A stretch of 46,237 nucleotides of DNA from Clostridia bacterium (GCA_017503285.1 JAFVTH010000020.1:1-46237), one strand, 5' to 3'. Shown: positions 24,594 through 31,261, counted from the stretch's first letter. The notes: generated from the sequence alone by a model not told the origin. Numbers and translations: made by a program.

Positions 24594-24622
24594 TTGACAA
24601 ATGTGCATTTGCGGTATATAAT
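24594..24622 (+). promoter_or_regulatory. Promoter of structured RNA B
   Basis: TTGACA (24594-24599), 17 nt, TATAAT (24617-24622). Confidence 0.8.
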
Positions 24623-24628
24623 ACAAGC

Positions 24629-24706
24629 GTCATCTTGTTTGACACTAGATAGAGCAAGGTGCTGTATCTAAAGCGGGGGCCGCGATAGTTGGCTGCCCGC
24701 ACCTTT
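24629..24706 (+). ncRNA. Structured small RNA B with possible pseudoknot
   Basis: About 78 nt. CATCTTG (24631-24637) can pair with CAAGGTG (24655-24661). TAGATA (24646-24651), lying between those arms, can pair with TATCTA (24665-24670) outside them, the topology of an H-type pseudoknot. A final hairpin GCGGG ... CCCGC (24673-24700) with an inner GCC/GGC is followed by ACCTTTT. An alternative pairing GGTGC/GCACC would compete with the first stem. No ORF. The pseudoknot is an inference from complementarity. Confidence 0.55.
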
Positions 24707-24715
24707 TATAAACAC

Positions 24716-24835
24716 AGGGAATGAGTTTTTCTCGTTCCCTTTTTTGTCGCACTTTTCCACAAAATAGTGGAATTTTTAATTTTGATTTTTCAAAAAAGGT
24801 CAAATTATGGAACTTGTGATTATGGAAAGTTTTTA
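24716..24835. repeat. Intergenic element type 1, copy 4
   Basis: AGGGAATGAG-TTTTT-CTCGTTCCCT hairpin plus T run, then the TTTTTTGTCGCACTTTTCC block, ACAAAATAGTGG, a TTTAATTTTGATTTTTC block and a TCAAATTATGGAACTTGTG block. Here no gene follows on the plus strand; the next gene points the other way. Confidence 0.75.
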
Positions 24836-24885
24836 TTTAATTATAACACATAAAATAATGATTTTAAATTGACTTTTCTGATACT

Positions 24886-24916
24886 GTAAAAGTCCGACAA
24901 AAGCTGTCGGACTTTC
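24886..24916. terminator. Terminator hairpin after the minus-strand secretion operon
   Basis: AAAGTCCGACA-AAAGC-TGTCGGACTTT, 11-bp perfect stem with A/T flanks on both sides. Confidence 0.75.
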
Positions 24917-24939
24917 AAATTTATTATTGATTTTTTCGT

Positions 24940-25803
24940 TTACCAGCCAAGCCACGGGATTTTTCCATCCAGGCATTGACTTGCCGTGTTTCCGTAAGGG
25001 GTTGTTGCATACCAGACGTTTTGATAATATTTACTGTAAGAGTTGTAATCATAACGGAACGGCTTTGTTCCGTCGTTGCTCATAGCGTCGGCAGGTACTC
25101 TGTAGGTATCGGACGTACCCGTCAAATCGTTCCATACCATATAACCGATATCATCTCTCCAGTGGTCGGTAGAAAATGACGGAGTAGTATCGGTTGAGCC
25201 GTATCTGACCTTTGGCGCAAAGCCGTGTAGGGCTTCGCAAACCAATTCGTATCCGATAATGTTTCTTTGAGCATCAAGCACGGGGGTGAATACCGTCAAG
25301 TACACGCAAATAGCGCCTGTTGGCCATTCGCTATCTGAATCAAGAGGGTCAAGGGTTGAATACATTGAAATTTCGCTGTACCCGTCCCAGTTCAAATCCT
25401 GATTTTTCAAAATGAACGATAGAGAGGTGTCTAACATAACGTCGCCGAAAAGCGCCTCTATTTGTGTGGCATAATTCTTGTCCATACTGCCAACATAAGG
25501 CGGTGCGCTGGGGTCCCAACGAACCTGAATGGTTTCGTTTAACAAATAGTCTCTTGAGTCTGTTACGATGTCGGTTTGGTATTCTTGATTCAGGATTTTA
25601 TCAAGTCTGTCAATCAAGTTCACTTCCTCGCTCGGCAGCTCCTCGGTTAAGTAATTGAAGCCCTTTATTTCAGGAATCATTTCGTGGTATGTCGCCTCGG
25701 CATCGTCATAATAACGCCAAACGGCGAAAACTCCGCCTGCAGAAAGGGAAATCACCAACACACATAAAACGAAAAGAGAAATCAACGTGTGATGTCTAAT
25801 CAT
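24940..25803 (-). CDS. Secreted protein with SipW-type signal peptide
   Basis: 287 residues from ATG 25803 (AAGGAGG 6 nt upstream); the start overlaps the stop of the signal peptidase gene (ATGATTAG). The signal peptide MIRHHTLISLFVLCVLVISL, then SAGGVFAVWRY, has the Gly-Gly-Val-x-Ala-x-Trp end typical of substrates of SipW-type peptidases, as in the upstream TasA-like protein. The mature part is acidic, rich in Tyr and Trp, with no recognised domain. Probably a surface or matrix protein processed by its neighbour. Confidence 0.82.
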   Translation of the reverse strand: MIRHHTLISLFVLCVLVISLSAGGVFAVWRYYDDAEATYHEMIPEIKGFNYLTEELPSEEVNLIDRLDKILNQEYQTDIVTDSRDYLLNETIQVRWDPSAPPYVGSMDKNYATQIEALFGDVMLDTSLSFILKNQDLNWDGYSEISMYSTLDPLDSDSEWPTGAICVYLTVFTPVLDAQRNIIGYELVCEALHGFAPKVRYGSTDTTPSFSTDHWRDDIGYMVWNDLTGTSDTYRVPADAMSNDGTKPFRYDYNSYSKYYQNVWYATTPYGNTASQCLDGKIPWLGW

Positions 25804-26944
25804 TGTCGCCCTCCTTTGACTCATGTGCTTGGTCTTGAAGAAGCTTCAAGGCTCCGCCTGCTTCGATGATTGCTCTGCGAGCGGGGTCTGTGCAATAGTG
25901 AGCGTGTACTGTCAAGCGCTTGCTCAGCTTTCCTACCGAAATGATTTTCAAGCGTTCGCTTGCAGGTCTTATCAAGTGCTTTTCCTTCAAGGAGGAAACA
26001 CTTACGACGTCGTCATCCTGATAGTGTCTGTCAAGCACGTTCGTGCCAACCGAGCAAAGTCTATTATTATCGGCGTACTGAAAGATCCTTAACTGTTGAG
26101 GTATCAGCTTATAAAATCTGAAATTCGGGCTCTTAGCATCCTGCTCGTTCTTTGTTTCACAGGGGAACAAAATGGCTAAGCGCTTTTTCTTTTCGTTTTC
26201 GATTAGTCTTTCAACTATTGGCGAAATAATCATTCCGAACACGATAAGTAAAACGCAAAGCCAGCCGGCAGGGGATTGCAGGAATAGCAAAAAGCTTCCT
26301 ACGTACTGAATTCGCTGTCCCTCGTAAATTCCCTTCATTTGACTGTAAAGAACGGGGAATTGGTCGGCACGCTCGTTTGCATCTCCTTGCAAAAGGAAGT
26401 GTCGTTCGTTAGGATGCTTTTCGTTTGGCTCCTCGATTCCGACAATACGGTGAATAATATATATATCGTCTTGCTTGTATACAACGATATCGTACAGCTC
26501 CAAATCCTCTTCTTCAGGTATATGGTTGCAAATTACGACATCGAACATTTGAAACTGATCGTCAAGACCGTACAGGAAAAGATGCTCGTTTTTGGCATTC
26601 TTTTTAGCCATGGACTCGCTCTTGACAACCTTAATTGACGGAATTCCGTTAGCGGGTCTGTCCTCCGTTGCGCGAACATAAATGGCAAAAGCGAACGCTC
26701 CTATCAGTATCAAGCAAAGTATCAGGGATAAAATCCTGTTGAACCAAAGTATGGCTTGACTCAGATTCTTGTTTTTATTCAATTGTTTTTCTTTTTCTTT
26801 TTTTATTGCTTCGTCCCTGTGTCCAAATCTGATAAATTGGAGCTCCATTTTTGTTATGTGTCCGATAAGATACGAAAACATTGCCGTAAGCAGTACAAAA
26901 ACGATTAAGCACAGAACAAAGGTATAAATTTCAAATCCTGTCAT
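25796..26944 (-). CDS. SipW-type signal peptidase fused to a ribosomal L15-like domain
   Basis: About 382 residues. An N-terminal membrane segment is followed by a basic linker and a second membrane span, then the S26B peptidase core: SESM nucleophile (Ser111 from this start), IIHRIVGI with the general-base His165, and LLQGDAN. A third membrane span (GWLCVLLIVFGMIISPIVER) follows. The C-terminal ~110 residues form a soluble domain resembling the globular half of ribosomal protein L15 (KLIPQQLRIF, a VLDRHY strand, GKLSKRLTVHAHYCTDPARR, then AIIEAGG). The start is ambiguous: an upstream ATG (26983) lies inside a perfect hairpin CCCATG-GAAA-CATGGG, while ATG 26944 has AAGAGG close by. It likely matures the two neighbouring secreted proteins. 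Confidence 0.8.
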   Translation of the reverse strand: MTGFEIYTFVLCLIVFVLLTAMFSYLIGHITKMELQFIRFGHRDEAIKKEKEKQLNKNKNLSQAILWFNRILSLILCLILIGAFAFAIYVRATEDRPANGIPSIKVVKSESMAKKNAKNEHLFLYGLDDQFQMFDVVICNHIPEEEDLELYDIVVYKQDDIYIIHRIVGIEEPNEKHPNERHFLLQGDANERADQFPVLYSQMKGIYEGQRIQYVGSFLLFLQSPAGWLCVLLIVFGMIISPIVERLIENEKKKRLAILFPCETKNEQDAKSPNFRFYKLIPQQLRIFQYADNNRLCSVGTNVLDRHYQDDDVVSVSSLKEKHLIRPASERLKIISVGKLSKRLTVHAHYCTDPARRAIIEAGGALKLLQDQAHESKEGDND

Positions 26945-27018
26945 ATGCCTCTTGTAATTAAATGCAAGACCCCATGTTTCCATGGGATCTGCGATTTATT
27001 TAATAAGTTATTTTTTAA

Positions 27019-27603
27019 TTATGCAGCAGGAGCAACCTTTACTCTGAACTTAACGTCTTGGATAACTTCCTTGAATTCCTCGTATTCATCCTGTGTTGGT
27101 AGGTGGAAGCTGCCAATTGAGATAGCATCCTCTATTGTAGCTGCTGTGATTGTGTATGTGTAGTACTCACCGCTGTTGTGCTCGGTCCAATCGGCCTCTG
27201 TGAGAACAACTGCGAAGTTAGGGTCGATTGTATAAATAGTAGTGCCATTGTATGTGCCTGCGGTAGAGCTTGCGAGCTCAACGGTGAGAGTAGCGTTTAA
27301 TGCATTTGCGAGCATATCGTCGCTAATATCTCCCTTAGGAGTGAATACTAACGTAATTGAGCCTGTACCCCAAGCGATTGTTGTAATCTTGGTGTCCTGT
27401 GAATCCGGTTCAACAGCAAAGTCTAGGCTGTTTTCTGTGAATGAGTATGAACCTGAGTTTCCTTCGTGGTCGATGCCGCCCATCTTTGAAACAAACGGCT
27501 CTGTTTGTGCGTCGATTTGATTTCCGGAATAAATCCATGTTGCGTATACGCCACCAACGGTGAGAAGTACACATAGCGCGATTAAAACACTAAGTTTTTT
27601 CAT
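27019..27603 (-). CDS. TasA/camelysin-like secreted protein
   Basis: 194 residues, ATG 27603 after GGAAAGG. The SipW-type signal peptide is MKKLSVLIALCVLLTVGGVY, then ATWIYSGN. The mature part is beta-rich with alternating Thr/Val strands and small residues, ending in VKFRVKVAPAA. Composition and signal resemble TasA/camelysin-family fibre or surface proteins, which depend on a SipW peptidase, and such a peptidase gene follows at once. It is the first gene of the operon and probably the most expressed product. Fibre formation is an inference. Confidence 0.75.
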   Translation of the reverse strand: MKKLSVLIALCVLLTVGGVYATWIYSGNQIDAQTEPFVSKMGGIDHEGNSGSYSFTENSLDFAVEPDSQDTKITTIAWGTGSITLVFTPKGDISDDMLANALNATLTVELASSTAGTYNGTTIYTIDPNFAVVLTEADWTEHNSGEYYTYTITAATIEDAISIGSFHLPTQDEYEEFKEVIQDVKFRVKVAPAA

Positions 27604-27651
27604 TATTGTTTTTTCCTTTCCGCTGAAATTATTAATCTTATCAGCAAGGCT

Positions 27652-27680
27652 ATTATAAAATAAGATTTATTTATTGTCAA
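27652..27680 (-). promoter_or_regulatory. Promoter of the TasA-like/signal peptidase operon
   Basis: Minus strand: TTGACA (27675-27680), 17 nt, TATAAT (27652-27657). Confidence 0.8.
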
Positions 27681-27719
27681 GCATTTTTCGTTACAAAAGT
27701 AAAATATTCTGCGAGGGAA

Positions 27720-28130
27720 TTAAGAAATGATTTCATCTTCATCATCTATCTTCATTTTGGGCATATGTATTTTAGAGTTCTTATTTACACACAGAGTATT
27801 GTATTTATCTACATCTAAATACCCTCTTGAATAAGCCTGACCGAAAATTAAATAAAACATTTTTAGGAACGATTCAACATATTTAAAGGCTCTACCTTCT
27901 TCATAATAAAGCTCACTCAAATAATCAACCACTTGGGAAACACTTATATCATCAATATACTTTTTACCAAACCTTTTAAAGATATGATTCTTCCACAAAC
28001 TGTCTTGTTTTCTGGTGGTGCCATATGGCTTTCCATACCTCCCCTTCTCACAGTATTCTAAGTAAACCTCTTTTACTGTATATCTCTTCTTTTTGGGGCT
28101 CATAGGTATATCTAATTCACACAAAGACAA
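27720..28130 (-). pseudogene. Truncated tyrosine-recombinase integrase
   Basis: About 136 residues. They match the N-terminal SAM-like core-binding region of phage/transposon integrases (YTVKEVYLEYCEKGRYGKPY, then TRKQDSLWKNHI, FKRFGKKYIDDISVSQVVDY, GQAYSRGYLDVDKYN). The frame stops after KMKIDDEDEIIS, just where the catalytic domain with its R-H-R-Y residues should begin. At the other end the frame runs back into the GGGCAGA terminator repeat without a clear start. Both ends are lost, so it cannot be active. It is the only recombinase trace in the accessory region. Confidence 0.75.
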
Positions 28131-28150
28131 AGCCCTCTTCTTGCTTTTAA

Positions 28151-28177
28151 GGGCAGAGAAATCTGCCCTTTTATTTT
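28151..28177 (+). terminator. Terminator, repeated module copy 3
   Basis: GGGCAGA-GAAA-TCTGCCC then TTTTATTTTGGGGTTGACA, the same hairpin and follow-on as at 17738 and 24563. Confidence 0.85.
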
Positions 28178-28181
28178 GGGG

Positions 28182-28210
28182 TTGACAAAAAGTGTTTTAT
28201 AGTATATAAT
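28182..28210 (+). promoter_or_regulatory. Promoter of structured RNA C
   Basis: TTGACA (28182-28187), 17 nt, TATAAT (28205-28210). Confidence 0.85.
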
Positions 28211-28216
28211 GACTAC

Positions 28217-28290
28217 AAGATTTCAACCAATGCCTGTGCAGTTATCTCAGGAAATTGATGGAAACGTCGCTCGGGTTAAAGTCTTTTTTC
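28217..28290 (+). ncRNA. Structured small RNA C (homologue of RNA A)
   Basis: Closing stem AAGATTTCAACC / GGTTAAAGTCTT (28217-28228 with 28274-28285) contains one mismatch and one G-U pair. A CCTG/CAGG hairpin and the GATG-GAAA-CGTC tetraloop hairpin lie inside. It has the same length and layout as RNA A 10.4 kb away, with changes concentrated in loops. A T tract ends it, and the next -35 box follows within 1 nt. Confidence 0.65.
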
Positions 28291-28319
28291 TTGACAAAAT
28301 GTTCTTTTCGATATATAAT
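28291..28319 (+). promoter_or_regulatory. Promoter of structured RNA D
   Basis: TTGACA (28291-28296), 17 nt, TATAAT (28314-28319). Confidence 0.85.
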
Positions 28320-28325
28320 AAAAAC

Positions 28326-28377
28326 AGCAGTTGCCCTCAGGCGACACCACTCACTCCAAGGAGTGAGTTATTTTTTT
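28326..28377 (+). ncRNA. Structured small RNA D
   Basis: About 50 nt: hairpin GTTGCC-CTCA-GGCGAC (28330-28345), then terminator hairpin ACTCACTC-CAAG-GAGTGAGT (28349-28368) with TATTTTTTT. Too short for a protein. The next ~50 nt (28378-28427) show nothing recognisable. Confidence 0.65.
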
Positions 28378-28427
28378 GATAATTTGCAAGCTGTGCCGTC
28401 GAAAAAAGCTGTGTCTTAACAATAGGC

Positions 28428-28456
28428 TTGACAGAACAGGGCTTATGGTATATAAT
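28428..28456 (+). promoter_or_regulatory. Promoter of structured RNA E
   Basis: TTGACA (28428-28433), 17 nt, TATAAT (28451-28456). Confidence 0.85.
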
Positions 28457-28461
28457 GATAT

Positions 28462-28564
28462 CATGGTAGCGAACTCAACCAAGGGTTGTTTAGTCGCCTT
28501 TGTGCGACCCGCAACGCGGAAACTATTGTTTCTGCGCCGAGGCAATTAAGCCTCGGCTTTTTTA
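28462..28564 (+). ncRNA. Structured small RNA E, four tandem hairpins
   Basis: About 100 nt made of four consecutive hairpins: CAACC-AAG-GGTTG (28476-28488), GTCGC-CTTTGT-GCGAC (28493-28508), CGCGGAAAC-TATT-GTTTCTGCG (28515-28536) and the terminator GCCGAGGC-AATTAA-GCCTCGGC (28536-28557) with seven T. Almost every base after the first 14 is in a stem or tight loop. No ORF. I do not recognise a family. Confidence 0.7.
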
Positions 28565-28571
28565 TTTGGGG

Positions 28572-28600
28572 TTGACAAATTGTTTATAATAATGTATAAT
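28572..28600 (+). promoter_or_regulatory. Promoter of structured RNA F
   Basis: TTGACA (28572-28577), 17 nt, TATAAT (28595-28600). Confidence 0.85.
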
Positions 28601-28606
28601 AATATC

Positions 28607-28667
28607 GAATTAAGGGATGCCGAAAGGCTTACCTTCCCTCTTGGCGAAAGTCAAGAGGATTTTTATT
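28607..28667 (+). ncRNA. Structured small RNA F with two GNRA tetraloops
   Basis: About 60 nt: outer AGGGA/TCCCT with inner GCC-GAAA-GGC, then CCTCTTGGC-GAAA-GTCAAGAGG followed by TTTTTATT as terminator. Both apical loops are GAAA. Confidence 0.65.
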
Positions 28668-28677
28668 CTAAATGCAT

Positions 28678-28710
28678 AAAGGGAATTTGGGAAACCGATT
28701 CCCTTTTTTG
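28678..28710 (+). terminator. Second terminator hairpin after RNA F
   Basis: GGGAATTTGG-GAAA-CCGATTCCC and a T run, the same sequence as the hairpin at 21661-21683 and followed by TTTTTTGCTGC, so a truncated copy of intergenic element type 1. Confidence 0.75.
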
Positions 28711-28756
28711 CTGCTTTTGAAGATTTTACACACAACACGGGGCAAGAGGAGCAGTA

Positions 28757-28795
28757 AAATGAAAAGGAACAAGCCTTTGCTTGTTCCTTTTTTGT
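28757..28795. terminator. Bidirectional terminator before the iron alcohol dehydrogenase
   Basis: AAAGGAACAAGC-CTTT-GCTTGTTCCTTTTTT, 11-12-bp stem with A/T runs on each side; it serves the minus-strand gene ending at 28796. Confidence 0.8.
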
Positions 28796-29950
28796 TTACC
28801 AAATTTTCTTTAGGATTTTTATAATATCTTCCTTTGTTGCCTTGCGTGGGTTTGTGGCGGTGCATCTGTCAAGGAGCGCAGCGTCTGCCATGGCGCTTAG
28901 CCTTGACTCATATTCCTCATAGGTTAGGTTAGGCACAGCCTCGTGAACGGTAACAGGCATACCAAGCTGAATTTGCATTGCGCGAATATAGAAGGCAAGC
29001 GCCTTTACGCAAGCAATATCATCATAGCCGGCAAGACCTATACGGCGAGACATGGTTGCATATTTTGCAACGCAGGGAGCTGGGCTTTCAAGGGCAAAGG
29101 TGTTTTCAGCAATACCGGAGTTAAAGCCGATAACGTCGGGAAGAACGATTGCGTTTGCGCGCCCGTGCGGAATGTGGAACTGTGCGCCAAGCTGATGTGC
29201 TATACTGTGGCAAATGCCAAGGGACACAGCATTAAAGGCAATGCCTGCAAGGCAGGATGCAATATGCATCTTTTCCCTTGCCTTGTTTTCGTGAGTTTTT
29301 GGATAGTTATATGAGCGCACAAGGTAGTGCTTGCAAAGAGAGGTTGCCTTTTCTGCGTACATATCCGAAAAGTAATCAGCCTCGGTGCTGACATAAGCCT
29401 CAAGGGCGTGTGTCAAAACGTCAAGACCTGTATCGGCTGTAATAGATGCAGGAACACTCTTTACCATTTCCACGTCGAGAATAGCCTCGTTTGGAAGAAG
29501 AAAATCGTCAATAATTGCGTGCTTTACGTTCTTTTGCGGGTCGGTAATAACGGCAAAGGACGTAACCTCACTGCCTGTGCCGCTTGTTGTAGGGATTGCA
29601 ATAAAGTGCGGGGCATAGTCAGCATTGTGGTTGTGCGCAAACAGGCGCACGCACTTAGCAAGGTCAATAGCAGAGCCGCCGCCAATGGCAATCAGACAAG
29701 GCGCCATTTCACGAAGAAGGGCAGTAACGCCGGAAACAACCTTATCAATGGTTGGGTCGGGCACAACGTCCGAATATACCTTATATTCTATATTAGCCGA
29801 GTCCAAATGCTTTGTAACAGCCTTAATAAGTCCGCTTGAAACAAGGAATGGGTCAGCAACGATAAATACCTTTTTATACTCCAGCTTGGCAAGACGCGCA
29901 AGGGCATTGCCTTCAAAGTGTATAGTGGTTTTTAGGTTACAGCTACGCAT
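28796..29950 (-). CDS. pduQ: Iron-containing alcohol dehydrogenase (PduQ-like)
   Basis: 384 residues from ATG 29950 (AGGAGG upstream; the open frame to 30100 is not used). It is a group III metal-dependent dehydrogenase: the nucleotide-binding GGGSAIDLAK, GTGSEVTSFAVITD, and iron ligands in TGLDVLTHALEAYVS and the two histidines of HQLGAQFHIPHGRANA. Next to a propanediol microcompartment it most likely reduces propionaldehyde to 1-propanol, recycling NADH, or lactaldehyde to 1,2-propanediol (FucO activity). It is divergent from the RpiR gene and shares the operator-rich gap. A promoter TTTACT-N17-TATAAT (29978-30006, minus) precedes it. Confidence 0.85.
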   Translation of the reverse strand: MRSCNLKTTIHFEGNALARLAKLEYKKVFIVADPFLVSSGLIKAVTKHLDSANIEYKVYSDVVPDPTIDKVVSGVTALLREMAPCLIAIGGGSAIDLAKCVRLFAHNHNADYAPHFIAIPTTSGTGSEVTSFAVITDPQKNVKHAIIDDFLLPNEAILDVEMVKSVPASITADTGLDVLTHALEAYVSTEADYFSDMYAEKATSLCKHYLVRSYNYPKTHENKAREKMHIASCLAGIAFNAVSLGICHSIAHQLGAQFHIPHGRANAIVLPDVIGFNSGIAENTFALESPAPCVAKYATMSRRIGLAGYDDIACVKALAFYIRAMQIQLGMPVTVHEAVPNLTYEEYESRLSAMADAALLDRCTATNPRKATKEDIIKILKKIW

Positions 29951-30084
29951 TTTGCACCTCCTGTAAAGATATAAGACATTATAGCATATATTTCCAAAAG
30001 AGTAAATACGTTTTTGAAAAAAAGATGAAAAAATCGTCATTTTTTTACAAAAAAATTTTTTCAAAAGTGTAAAAAGCGAAAAAA

Positions 30085-30369
30085 TGAAAATAATTTTCAA
30101 AGCTTTTCAAAAAAGTGAAAAAAATTTTCATTTTTCAAAAGCCGAGTGAAAACAAAAAATCAAGGCAAAAACACGGATTTTGAGGGGTTTTCAAAATGTT
30201 TATCCAAAATTTTGTGAAAAAAGTTGACAAATAAGTAATTTTATGCTAAAATCTGAATTGTGAAAGTATTTTTCATCAATATTGAAAATTGTTTTCATAA
30301 TTGAAACAAATCAAGACAAAAACACCTTGAAAAATGAAAATAATTTTCAAAAACCGAAATAAATTTTCA
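30085..30369. promoter_or_regulatory. Array of TGAAAATAATTTTCA operators in the divergent promoter region
   Basis: Two identical perfect 15-bp palindromes, TGAAAAT-A-ATTTTCA, lie at 30085-30099 and 30335-30349. One-mismatch versions occur at 30116-30130, 30261-30275 and 30283-30297, and a degenerate one at 30355-30369. The 443-nt gap has no gene. RpiR-family regulators commonly bind GAAA...TTTC palindromes, and the adjacent gene encodes one, so autoregulation plus control of both flanking units is likely. Confidence 0.75.
30224..30252 (+). promoter_or_regulatory. Promoter of rpiR-BMC operon
   Basis: TTGACA (30224-30229), 17 nt, TAAAAT (30247-30252). One operator-like palindrome (30261-30275) covers the expected start of transcription. 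Confidence 0.8.
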
Positions 30370-30393
30370 AAATTCACAGAAAGGAGGCAAATT

Positions 30394-31233
30394 TTGAACA
30401 GGACTTTACTGCAAGCGCAGCTCATGTATGACGATATGGGCCGCTCTGAGAAGAAGGTCGCTGATTGGTTGTTTTCTCACTCCGGTGAGGTGCTTCCCTA
30501 TTCCATAACAGATCTTGCCTCCAAGTGTGAGAGCAGTGAGGCAACTATTGTTCGTTTTTCAAAGAGGCTGGGCTGTCGAGGCTATCAGGATTTGAAGCTG
30601 ACCCTGGCCAAGGAGCATGAAAAGAAGGTTGTCGCCCCCGTGATAACCGGCAACGATGACTGCTTTGCTATTTTTGAAAAGGTATGTAACGATGCGTATA
30701 TGTCCTTAGAGCGAACAAAGAAAACCCTCTCGGCAGAGAATATGTCCCGTGCTATGGAGGCAATTACCAAGGCAAGGCGTGTTGTACTGATAGGACTTGG
30801 TACATCGGCGCAGGTTGCAGAGGACGCAAGCAACAAGCTTTTGCGCGCAGGCTGTAACTCAAGCGCATACGCCGACACCCATATGCAGGCAATTGCAGTT
30901 TCTCAGCTGAAGGCAGGAGATGTGGTTATAGGAATCTCTCAATCCGGCTCGTCCAAGGATATTGTGGAATCTATGAAGGTGGCAAGGGCCCACGGCGCAA
31001 CCACCATCTCAATTACCTCAAGGGAGCGCTCGCCAATTGCAAGGCAAAGCGATATTTTGCTCCTTACGGACACGGAGGAAACAATGCACAGCTCGTTAGG
31101 ACTTAATTCCCATATTTCAAGGCTTATATTAATAGACGCCTTGTGCTACAAAATAGTTTATCAAAATGATGCCCTTGCCCACAGCGTTGGGGAAAGTGAG
31201 GCAGAGCTTCAATCGAAGCGAATCGTAGAATAA
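30394..31233 (+). CDS. RpiR-family sugar-phosphate-responsive regulator
   Basis: 279 residues from TTG 30394, placed 6 nt after AAGGAGG. The in-frame ATG at 30334 overlaps an operator palindrome and has no SD. An N-terminal helix-turn-helix (YSITDLASKCESSEATIVRF) precedes a C-terminal SIS phosphosugar-binding domain (VVLIGLGTSAQVAEDASNKL, IGISQSGSSKDIVESMK). It probably senses a phosphorylated sugar such as fuculose-1-phosphate or rhamnulose-1-phosphate and controls the microcompartment operon that starts 28 nt downstream. Confidence 0.88.
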   Translation: MNRTLLQAQLMYDDMGRSEKKVADWLFSHSGEVLPYSITDLASKCESSEATIVRFSKRLGCRGYQDLKLTLAKEHEKKVVAPVITGNDDCFAIFEKVCNDAYMSLERTKKTLSAENMSRAMEAITKARRVVLIGLGTSAQVAEDASNKLLRAGCNSSAYADTHMQAIAVSQLKAGDVVIGISQSGSSKDIVESMKVARAHGATTISITSRERSPIARQSDILLLTDTEETMHSSLGLNSHISRLILIDALCYKIVYQNDALAHSVGESEAELQSKRIVE

Positions 31234-31261
31234 AATTACATTATTAATAAAGGAGAGAAAA

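Noticed and set aside
24455-24652. 65-residue open frame after GH127
   Set aside because: It is a wrong-frame reading of the decayed rubrerythrin 3' end and the terminator/promoter behind it.
28151-28712. CRISPR array or tRNA cluster
   Set aside because: Units are not equal repeats with spacers; there is no cloverleaf, CCA end or cas gene. Each unit has its own promoter and hairpins.
29951-30100. N-terminal extension of the iron alcohol dehydrogenase to 30100
   Set aside because: AGGAGG before the ATG at 29950 gives the family start; the extension is Lys/Phe-rich AT noise.
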